11,042 bases of DNA from Baffinella frigidus (taxonomy: Eukaryota; Cryptophyceae; Cryptomonadales; Baffinellaceae). This document shows positions 5,458 through 10,884 of this stretch, one piece after another (position 1 is the stretch's first letter; each line of letters opens with the position of its first letter). Location of the stretch: assembly GCA_026770585.1 (NCBI GenBank), contig MU646712.1, positions 62,994 to 74,035 of the forward strand, in the 5' to 3' direction. The translations under genes were made by a program, and so were the position numbers. Below the pieces are notes generated by a model. The model was not told where the DNA came from. It made no database searches and saw nothing but the letters and a program-made list of their open reading frames with translations.

Positions 5458-5504
5458 CGGGGAGGAGGCTGGGCCGAACTGCTCCACCCCCAGGAGCACT
5501 GACC
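5458..5504 (-). CDS. Exon D: 47-nt exon joining phase 1 to phase 0
   Basis: Minus-strand island between acceptor CATACCCAG and donor CCG|GTGCGA. Its length (15 codons plus 2 nt) exactly compensates the extra nucleotide of exon E (28 codons plus 1). Joined, the codon GGG forms at the junction and the peptide reads SVLLGVEQFGPASSP, running straight into exon F. No edge copies were found. Taken alone it would be weak; the phase match with exon E is the main support. Confidence 0.45.
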
Positions 5505-5770
5505 CTGGGTATGGGGTTATGCGTTAGGGTTTACGGTTTGGGGTTTATGGTTTATGGTTGAGGAATTGGTGTTGAGGGTTCGGGGTTTGAGCCCGGGCTC
5601 GCCAAGTTGGTGAGCGCAAATAGACCGAGGCAGACCACGCCAGACTGATCGAGGGAAACCGACAACCTTATCCACGTAAGATCTAACGTGGTTGACTTAA
5701 GGATTCAAGGAATTTCCCTTGAGAGATGTCAAAAGTGGATGTTTCAATCATCCTGGCGTGGGAGCTAGAC

Positions 5771-6489
5771 CTTGCTCAGAGAGCTGCGACAAATCGAGGA
5801 GCGCAAGGCTCGTGGGGGAGGCGCGGGGTTGGTGGTCTATTTCGGCTCACCACTGTGGTGACCTCGGGCACTTTTCCGCTCCAAAGTTGACGAATTGGTA
5901 GCGCAACCCCAGCATGTCAACTTAAGAAAGGTCGGGCAACCCGAGTGAGGCGGAGCTAGACCCTAGTTTTCCCTGGGCGTTGGAGCCGTTTGGTACAAGC
6001 GCGCACTTTTCGATTGTAAATAGTACAACGATGCAGTTTTAAAACACCTTTACGGGACGGATTTGACCTTAGACGAACATCTGCGAGGAGGCGAGGAGCT
6101 CAAAGGCGCCAGGCTCGCATTTTCTAAGTCATTTCCATGGGCCTTTTGCCTGGAAAACTCTCCCAAAGTGGCCCTTTGGGTACTAAATAATAGAAAGACT
6201 GATGCAAGGGTGTGAGAACGCGTTTAGACCTTGGGACGGAGAGCTGGGAGGAGGCGAGGAGGTCAAAGCCCACGGGGGGTCCACTTCCTAGCTCTGCCTC
6301 ACTCGGATTCAACGACTATTCTCAAGCTGACATGCTGGGTGTACGGTACAAACCCGTCAACTATGGAGCGGAAACGAGCCCAGGCTCACCACATTAGTGC
6401 GCCTAAAAGACAGACAGAGAGAGAGAGCACCTTCCACTGACAGCTGGGGGGAGGCAAGGAGGTCGAAGCCCGCGGGGCCGGGGAGGCGA
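5771..6489 (-). repeat. Four downstream copies of exon E 3' edge
   Basis: Copies at about 6431-6489, 6230-6273, 6068-6110 and 5771-5829 repeat the exon E end (sense: Gly-Phe-Asp-Leu-Leu-Ala-Ser, ending in donor AAG|GT). The first two read GFDLLASPQLSVE and GFDLLASSQLSVP; the two farthest are more diverged. All keep a GT after AAG or GAAG. None has an acceptor. Divergence grows with distance from the exon, as expected for successive duplication. Confidence 0.7.
5848..6399. repeat. 111-bp inverted repeat with 330-bp spacer
   Basis: Arms 5848-5958 and 6289-6399 align without gaps, with about 25 mismatches in 111. The outer end CACCACTGTGGTG is itself palindromic and the inner ends read TAGCTCYGCCTCACTCGG, faintly like the 182-bp MITE end (TAGCTCTG). 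The spacer holds two of the four exon E 3'-edge copies. It is either a foldback element or two opposite insertions of one ~111-bp element. Confidence 0.7.
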
Positions 6490-6595
6490 GTGGATCCCTC
6501 AACGTAAGCCTCGAAATATAGAAGACGGTCATTGAACAGCGTGTGAACCGACCATGCTAAAAACGTGGCACATCTCATACAGAAAGTGGGAGGAC

Positions 6596-6680
6596 CTTGG
6601 ACGGAGAGCTGGGAGGAGGCGAGGAGATCAAAGCCCGCGGGGCCGGGGAGGCGCGGGTGCTCGAACCGCCAATACAGCAC
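6596..6680 (-). CDS. Exon E: 85-nt exon at the centre of the edge-copy cluster
   Basis: Minus-strand exon after acceptor CCAAAACAG. It opens VLYWRFEHPRLPGPAGFD and ends LLASSQLSVQ plus one nucleotide, before donor AAG|GTCC (phase 1). A phase-0 alternative ends at 6603 (TCC|GTCCAA). VLYWRF resembles the VRLCWRI of exon J, suggesting equivalent positions in a repeated domain. At least five copies of the 5' edge lie upstream and four of the 3' edge downstream; only this island carries both. Phase agrees with exon D. Confidence 0.6.
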
Positions 6681-6690
6681 CTGTTTTGGG

Positions 6691-7410
6691 GGTAAATCCG
6701 CAAGTCAATCTCTCAGCCCTAAGGCCATCTATCCGCCAAAAGTCAATCCCGACGTCAAAAGTCAGTACCCAAGCACACGGTGTTTGGAGATGCGAGAAGC
6801 GCCAATACAACACCTGTTTGGGGGGTGAATCCGTGATCAATCCCTCATGAATCCCGGTTGAATCCCTAAAGAAGCCATAATAAATCCTTCAGCGCACGGT
6901 GCAGAGATGTCAAAAGCGCCAATACACCACCTGTTCGGGGGGTGGACCCCAAATCAATCCCTCAGCCCTGAGTCAACCCCTAAGCCCTAAGCCAATCCCC
7001 AAGCACACGGTGTTGAGAGATGCTCGAAGCGCCAGTACAGTACCTGTTTGGGGGGTAAATTCGTGATGAATTTCTGCGGGGGGGCAAATCTTCAAGTCAA
7101 TCCCTCACCCCTAAGACAATCTCTGAGATGTCAAGAGCGTAAATACACCACCTGCTCGAGGGGTGGATCCACAAGTCAATCCCTCAGCCCTAAGTCAATC
7201 TCTCAGCACACGGTTCAGAAATGCGAGAAGCGCCTGTCCACAAGGCGGGCTTCGAGGGTTTCGGGACCCCTAGATTTAGCAGTAACGTGGCCAAATTTGC
7301 ATGAGAACATCCTGAAAGTTAACTACCCACAGGGTAAGTTGACTTATGATGAAAGGTCTGTAGTCCACCGTGTGGACAGCACCTGTTGAGGGGGTGAACT
7401 CCACCGTTAC
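6691..7410 (-). repeat. Tandem array of exon E 5'-edge units, 93-133 bp each
   Basis: Each unit ends with the acceptor plus exon start (sense CAG|GTGTTGTATTGGCGC, reading VLYWRF or a variant). Exon-start positions are 6680 (intact), 6813, 6930, 7043, 7151 and 7382, so spacings are 133, 117, 113, 108 and 231; the last equals 93 plus an inserted 138-bp MITE. Units share CAATCCCTCAGCCCTAAG intron sequence and GCACACGGT. Two more degenerate starts (sense GTGTTGTAC) follow at about 7479 and 7710. Confidence 0.8.
7238..7375 (+). mobile_element. 138-bp MITE, copy 2, inserted in an exon E unit
   Basis: Ends CCACAAGGCGGGCTTCGAG and TGTAGTCCACCGTGTGG. It interrupts the tandem unit between GCGCC and ACAGCACC, so comparison with the uninterrupted units (for example GCGCCAGTACAG at 7030) shows its borders directly. 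Same family as 1198-1334 and 8507-8644; the most diverged copy. Confidence 0.85.
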
Positions 7411-7483
7411 TCCTCGTACACAATGTTCCCTTTTGTGTTGAGACGTCCCATGCTCGACGTTTGTCTCTCGAGTACAACACCAG

Positions 7484-7484
<1 letters not shown>

Positions 7485-7520
<36 letters not shown>

Positions 7521-7551
7521 GGAGGAAGGGAGAGAGGGAGAGAGGGAGAGA
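7485..7551. repeat. (GA)n-rich microsatellite
   Basis: GA dinucleotides grading into GGAGAGAG. On the sense strand this is a CT tract running directly into a degenerate exon E start (GCTGGTGTTGTAC at about 7480). Confidence 0.95.
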
Positions 7552-7712
7552 CCCCCCGCTCGACGTTAGTCTCTCGAGAGGCGGGCAGCGCTCTTCCCTG
7601 ATGAATCCCTACCTTAACGGGGTCTCAAGGATGAACTACTTAGGCTTTGTTCGCAAAATCCCTGTGTCTCTCCGCACGGTTCAGAGAGACGAGACGCGGG
7701 TGTACAACACCA
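7552..7712. other. Degenerate exon E unit sequence
   Basis: GCTCGACGTTAGTCTCTCGAG at about 7559 repeats 7452-7472 almost exactly. GCACGGTTCAGAGAGACGAG (7674) matches the GCACACGGTTCAGAAATGCG of unit 7205, showing that this stretch is another, older copy of the tandem unit. No exon with both splice sites seen. Confidence 0.5.
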
Positions 7713-7752
7713 GGAGAGAGAGAGAGAGAGATAGAGAGGAGAGGGAGAGAGG
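7713..7752. repeat. (GA)n microsatellite next to exon E start copy
   Basis: Forty bases of GA with one ATAG interruption. Sense strand: CT tract followed by CCTGGTGTTGTACACC, again a degenerate exon E start. Confidence 0.95.
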
Positions 7753-7811
7753 AACCACATCGCACACGGGTGAGAGGACCAACCAGCAACCCCCGAAATG
7801 TGCACGGTAGG

Positions 7812-8067
7812 GTTCAAACACGGTGTCAAACTGGATTCAGGGTTCAGGGTTTCGGGTTCAGGGCTTAGGGTTTAGGGTTTCGGGTTCAGGGGTTAGGGTT
7901 TAGGAAAGCTGACCGCGGAGACCGTCGCCATTGTGATGAGCGTTTAGGGTTTAGGGTTTAGGGTTTAGGATTTAGGGTTTAGGGTTTAGGGTTCAGGGAT
8001 TAGGGTTCAGAGTTTAGGGTTTAGGTTTTAGGTTTTAGGTTTTAGGTTTTAGGGTTTAGGGTTTCGT
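7812..8067. repeat. Telomere-like heptamers around an exon C 3'-edge copy
   Basis: GGGTTCA/GGGTTTA/GGGTTTC units to 7905, then 7943-8067 with near-perfect TTTAGGG (7946-7985) and a TTTTAGG run at about 8023-8056. G-rich on the plus strand throughout. Confidence 0.9.
7914..7942 (-). pseudogene. Downstream copy of exon C 3' edge
   Basis: Sense LITMATVSA followed by donor GTCAGC, matching exon C LITMATIPA plus GTCAGC. The match extends through the intron: 7884-7942 and 8387-8446 differ at about four of 60 positions, so the duplication is young. Confidence 0.75.
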
Positions 8068-8380
8068 ACGGACACGGGGAGTCTCAGCCTCTCTCGAGCA
8101 AGGAGGGACCACCTTCAAGTGGGTTCAAGACTTTCACCTGAATCCGAAGACAGGCCTCCGGCTTGTTCTGTGCCGAGGTCGCTCGGGAGTGGAAGGGAGC
8201 GGAAGAGACTACTGGATGATGCAGAAAGGCAACTCTGGGGATACTACCCCGTGTAGGATGACCGGAGTGACTCTTTACAAAGTCACGTCCACTATAAGGA
8301 GATATAGAAGACACAAACTAACCCCCCACGACCCCGTGCAACACGCAGAAAGGCTTGAGGACGCGCACCGCACGGTTGGG
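8068..8380. other. Non-repetitive stretch, unassigned
   Basis: About 310 bp without heptamers, inserted between the exon C 3'-edge copy and the intact exon. Open frames of 65-76 codons exist on both strands but overlap and show no recognised motif. A GTGACT/AGTCAC inverted pair lies near 8267. It could be an old insertion. Confidence 0.35.
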
Positions 8381-8417
8381 GTGTAGGGTTCAGGGGCTAG
8401 GGTTTAGGAAAGCTGAC

Positions 8418-8480
8418 CGCGGGGATCGTCGCCATTGTGATGAGCGTCGTCGAAAGTTGCAGCTCCGAGCACTCGTGTAC
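8418..8480 (-). CDS. Exon C: 21-codon exon
   Basis: Minus-strand exon of 63 nt between acceptor CACACTAG and donor GCG|GTCAGC, phase 0 at both ends. It opens VHECSELQLSTTLI and ends TMATIPA: a Cys followed by a Thr-rich beta-strand-like run. The 5' edge is copied four times upstream (8651-8970) and the 3' edge once downstream (7914-7942); the copies conserve ECSEL and LITMAT, which fixes the frame. Confidence 0.6.
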
Positions 8481-8506
8481 CTAGTGTGGGGTTCAGGTTT
8501 GAGGTG

Positions 8507-8644
8507 CCACTCGGTGGGCTACGAGGGTTTCGTTGACCCCGGATTCCGGGGTGTTACGTGACCAATTTGCATTAGAAAAATTCTTAAGTAAATGGTCTTC
8601 AGGCAAGTTGACTTTTGATGAAAGGTTCGCAGTCCACCGTGTGG
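8507..8644 (+). mobile_element. 138-bp MITE, copy 3
   Basis: Ends CCACTCGGTGGGCTACGAG and CGCAGTCCACCGTGTGG, internal palindrome ACCCCGGATTCCGGGGT, and AAGTTGACTTTTGATGAAAG. Very similar to the reverse complement of 1198-1334. It lies just upstream of exon C in the sense direction. Confidence 0.85.
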
Positions 8645-8650
8645 TTAGCA

Positions 8651-8970
8651 TTGAGTACACCTGGTGTAGGGTTCAGCATTCAGGGGTTAGGATTTGGGGG
8701 TTAGCGGTTAGAGTTTGGATTTAGGGGCTTAGGGGTGAGCGGTGTGGTAAGTTGCAGCTCTGGAGACTCGTACACCTGGTGTAGGGTTCAAGTATCAGGG
8801 GATAGGGTTAAGGGTTTAGGGTTGAGCGGCGCGGTAAAGTGCAGCTCCGAGCACTCATACACCTGGTTCAGGGTTCACGGTTTAGGGTTTAGGATACATG
8901 GGATAGGGTTTGGGGGTTATCGTTGAGGATTGAGCGTCGTGCGCAGGTTTAGCTCCGAGCATTCAATATC
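8651..8970 (-). pseudogene. Four upstream copies of exon C 5' edge
   Basis: Starts at 8660 (only VYS remains), 8775 (VYESPELQLTTPL, 8737-8775), 8862 (VYECSELHFTAPL, 8824-8862) and 8970 (IECSELNLRTTL, 8933-8970, acceptor lost). The first three keep CACCAG or AACCAG before GTG. They are separated by telomere-like heptamers. None has a donor. Confidence 0.75.
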
Positions 8971-9118
8971 AGGTGCTTTCCAGGAGGACCTTTCGCTATT
9001 CTGGTTAGTATCCCCAAATTGTGTAGTAGGTTTCGTTGCCCACAAGCAATTAATCATTATTTTCACGGGTGTTGATATCAGGCTTCAGTGTCCTACAGAA
9101 AAAAGGGAAATGGGGAAC
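8971..9118. other. Short unique stretch, nothing assigned
   Basis: AT-richer sequence with no heptamers and no recognised feature. A plus-strand open frame crosses it but shows no motif. Confidence 0.3.
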
Positions 9119-9157
9119 CTCGTCGCCGCTTCCAGACGCACACCCAGCAAGGTCAGC
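9119..9157 (-). CDS. Exon-like 39-nt island, partial relative of exon B
   Basis: Minus strand, acceptor CCAG at 9158 upward and donor GAG|GTTCCC; 13 codons ADLAGCASGSGDE in phase 0. Its start resembles exon B (GACYTTG...TGTGC...GGAAGC). If it is a 5'-edge copy it lies on the wrong side of exon B compared with the other exons; it may instead be a genuine microexon. Confidence 0.3.
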
Positions 9158-9160
9158 CTG

Positions 9161-9340
9161 GTTTTGGGTTTACGGTTCACGGTTTGGGGTTCAGGGTTTA
9201 AGGTTTAGGGTTTAGGGTTTAAGGGTTTACGGGTTTAAGTTTTAGGGTTTAGGGTTTAGGGTTTAGGGTTTAGGGTTTAGGGTTTAGGGTTTAGGGTTTA
9301 GGGCTTGGGGTTTGAGGTCCAGGGTTGAGGGTTGAGGGTT
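9161..9340. repeat. Telomere-like block with 9 perfect TTTAGGG units
   Basis: Degenerate heptamers followed by 63 bp of perfect TTTAGGG at 9241-9303, the longest perfect run in the window, then GTTGAGG variants. Confidence 0.95.
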
Positions 9341-9343
9341 TAC

Positions 9344-9415
9344 AGGTCGCAGGTCGGCGCCTCCTGAGAGGGTCCCGAACGAAGAAGAGGTGTTGCTTCC
9401 GGAGCACACCAAGTC
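9344..9415 (-). CDS. Exon B: 24-codon Ser/Gly-rich exon
   Basis: Minus-strand exon of 72 nt between acceptor CCGGACAG and donor CCT|GTAAAC, phase 0 at both ends. It opens DLVCSGSNTSSSFGTLSGG and ends ADLRP, with a potential glycosylation site (NTS). A diverged relative lies upstream at 10712-10783, sharing TCGGGACCCTCT and GACCTGCG. Composition suggests a secreted or cell-surface protein. Confidence 0.5.
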
Positions 9416-9442
9416 CTGTCCGGTAATTTTGTGGTTAACGAC

Positions 9443-9485
9443 CATCATCTCCGTTGAACAATTCGGCACTCAAGGCGTTGAAGGT
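9443..9485 (-). pseudogene. Downstream copy of exon N 3' edge
   Basis: Sense AACGCCTTGAGTGCCG...GATGATG followed by GTCGTTAACC, matching exon N GGCCTTGAGCGCCG...GAGACA plus GTCGTTAACC. The donor is kept and there is no acceptor. Confidence 0.5.
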
Positions 9486-9529
9486 AAATAGGTAAGTCAA
9501 ATAGGTATTACGTTAACATGGTTAACGAC

Positions 9530-9589
9530 TGTCTCGGGTGGGCAGACGGCGCTCAAGGCCGACGCAGCCCACTTAGCAGCCACCGGGGA
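9530..9589 (-). CDS. Exon N: 20-codon exon, moderate support
   Basis: Minus-strand island after CCGTGAAG, opening SPVAAKWAASALS and ending AVCPPET before donor ACA|GTCGTT, phase 0. Its 3' edge is duplicated downstream at 9443-9485. The plus strand of the same island is also open (TALKADAAHLAATG), so the strand call rests on the edge copy and on agreement with the other exons. Confidence 0.4.
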
Positions 9590-9660
9590 CTTCACGGATA
9601 CAGTCCATCTAAACGATGTGTACTAGAATCTTATTCATTGCCCTGGAACCTGACCGAAAT

Positions 9661-9682
9661 TTCACCTTAAATTCAAGGTGAA
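9661..9682. other. 8-bp stem hairpin
   Basis: TTCACCTT-AAATTC-AAGGTGAA, perfect stem. No obvious role. Confidence 0.5.
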
Positions 9683-9729
9683 AAGGCCTTCGCTCGCTGC
9701 TAAAAGGCAGGGGGGTGTTGGGGGCACGG

Positions 9730-9898
9730 GAAGGACACATAAGCAGGGTGTCGTGTCCGGTGAAGGGCACACTTGCAGGGAGTCGTATCTGGGGTTGGAC
9801 ACAGGCACGTGTTGGGCACAGATACGGCGTGTTAGGCACGGACGTGACCAGAGACGGACACACGTACTGGGTGTCGCGTCCAGTGTAAGACACACAAA
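9730..9898. repeat. Degenerate minisatellite, about 32-37-bp unit, five copies
   Basis: Units begin GGACACATAAGCAGGG, GGGCACACTTGCAGGG, GGACACAGGCACGTG, AGGCACGGACGTG and GGACACACGTACTGGG, with GTGTCGTGTCCGGTG-like middles. The minus strand is open in two frames (Cys/Pro/Thr-rich), but the repetition explains this. A related scrap (GTGTGTCCAGAGTACGGTG) lies at 10110, beyond the inserted MITE. Confidence 0.75.
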
Positions 9899-9907
9899 CT
9901 CATAGGC

Positions 9908-10061
9908 TAACGTCCTAAAAACCGGGTAGTTAATCCTACGGTATTGCCTACGGAAGGCCGTGGGGGCCTAGGGGGGGTTCTAAGAAAAATTAGGTCCTAT
10001 GAGCCCTACAGCCTACCCTAGGCAATACCGTAGGCCCAACTACCCGGTTTTCAGGACGTTA
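9908..10061. mobile_element. 154-bp MITE with TA ends and about 45-bp TIR
   Basis: TAACGTCCTAAAAACCGGG (9908 onward, continuing TAGTTAATCCTACGGTATTGCC) is mirrored at 10017-10061 with about four differences in 45. TA at both ends. The core CCTACGGAAGGCCGTGGGGGCCTAGG-type sequence and CCTATGAGCCCTACAGC recall the cores of 771-875 and 10588-10711. It sits inside the minisatellite region. No coding capacity. Confidence 0.88.
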
Positions 10062-10373
10062 CCCCACAAATACATACAGAGTGTTGGCCACGGGTATGGC
10101 ACTGCATATGTGTGTCCAGAGTACGGTGCGAGCAGTGTTTTCGTCAAAGACCCAACCCTCACAACTTGAGGCGCCACTGGCCAAAGTGAAACCCCAAACC
10201 GCGGCGATTGGCTTATCACAAACAGTTGTAGGCCCAAACGCTGTATTTTAAGCCCTACATGGATTCAAAACACAACGCAGGCTCTTAGGTTCCAGCAGCC
10301 CGGCGTTTACTTTTGGATCGCTAATTTCTCAACTTGAGGGAAATCAAGAAGAAAAAGAAAGATTACGGGGGAC
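10062..10373. other. No gene recognised
   Basis: About 310 bp of mixed composition. The first 70 bp carry remnants of the minisatellite; the rest has no heptamers, no splice-bounded island and no repeat that I can see. An AAGAAGAAAAAGAAAG purine run ends it, which as sense-strand pyrimidines lies downstream of exon A'. Confidence 0.4.
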
Positions 10374-10379
10374 TCTGAC

Positions 10380-10439
10380 CGCCAGACAGGTTGCGAGCCC
10401 GACGCACGTGGTCGTGTCCGACAGCCCCGCGCACGCTTC
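10380..10439 (-). CDS. Exon A': 20-codon Cys/Thr-rich exon
   Basis: Minus-strand island between acceptor ATCCGCAG and donor GCG|GTCAGA, phase 0. It opens EACAGLSDTTTCVG and ends LATCLA; three cysteines in 20 residues. The core GCGTGCGCGGGG plus GACAC is shared with the upstream island 10825-10881. Confidence 0.45.
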
Positions 10440-10587
10440 CTGCGGATTTGATCACGGTCAATTTTCAAGGATTTGACCACAGTCAAATTTTGACCAATCG
10501 GTTTGAGGGGTCGGGTTGGAAAGGTGTGCCTGATTGTTGTCTATTGATATCAACAGACACCGGAGGTCTCAGTCGGGTCGGAGGAGT
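10440..10587. other. Short unique intron stretch with a small direct repeat
   Basis: GATCACGGTCAATTTT (10449) and GACCACAGTCAAATTTTGACC (10474) are imperfect direct repeats; TTGATATCAA near 10543 is a perfect palindrome. Nothing else assigned. Confidence 0.4.
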
Positions 10588-10711
10588 GTACAGGGGTACC
10601 TCGCTCATACGAAATCGCCTCCTCCTAGGGTCCTACAGTAGGCCGATGCCCAGGGCCCTATGGTGGTCCTAGGGAGGGGGGCGGTTTCTTATGAGCGAGG
10701 TACCCCTGTAC
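10588..10711. mobile_element. 124-bp MITE with TA ends, TIR CAGGGGTACCTCGCTCAT
   Basis: GTACAGGGGTACCTCGCTCA (10588 onward, continuing TACGAAATCGCC) is mirrored by GGCGGTTTCTTATGAGCGAG...GTAC to 10711 with two differences in 32. TA flanks both CAGGGG ends (10589-10590, 10709-10710). The core has CAGGGCCCTATGGT and GGTCCTAGGG, like 771-875. The plus strand is open across it (YRGTSLIRN start); I recall similar peptides in automated algal gene models, unchecked. Confidence 0.88.
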
Positions 10712-10783
10712 CGCCCGCAGGTCTCTCTCTAGAGGAGAGGGTCCCGACCTCTTGCGAACAACCTTCCTTCGCCAGAGGTCAAC
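10712..10783 (-). pseudogene. Diverged relative of exon B
   Basis: Sense GACCTCTGGCGAAGGAAGG, TCGGGACCCTCT and GACCTGCGGGCG align in order with exon B. The sequence ends at the MITE, whose GTAC supplies an accidental GT. The acceptor is not conserved (TAGTGTTGACC). Confidence 0.45.
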
Positions 10784-10824
10784 ACTAGGAGGTTGAGGGT
10801 TTAGGGTTTGAGGTTTAGGTGTAC

Positions 10825-10881
10825 CTCATTGTTGTCTGTGTCTGCCCCCCCCGCGCACGCGAACAGCGGACAGATCTTCAC
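10825..10881 (-). CDS. Exon A: 19-codon exon-like island upstream of A'
   Basis: Minus strand, acceptor AACCGCAG and donor GAG|GTACAC, phase 0, opening VKICPLFACAGG and ending ADTDNNE. It shares a core with exon A' (ACAG...D-T). It could be the true exon, a second exon, or an upstream copy; the poly-G run (GGGGGGGG) argues for decay. Confidence 0.35.
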
Positions 10882-10884
10882 CTG

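Noticed and set aside
6691-7410. CRISPR array
   Set aside because: Unit lengths vary (93-133 bp), repeats diverge, spacers are related to one another, and the setting is eukaryotic.
9609-9905. Cys/Pro/Thr-rich minus-strand frames of 77-94 codons
   Set aside because: Two overlapping frames are open through a degenerate minisatellite; no start context, splice site or family match.
10391-10672. Plus-strand open frame ending in the RGTSLIRN-type peptide
   Set aside because: It runs through exon A' on the wrong strand and into a MITE; the shared peptide reflects the element, not a gene.
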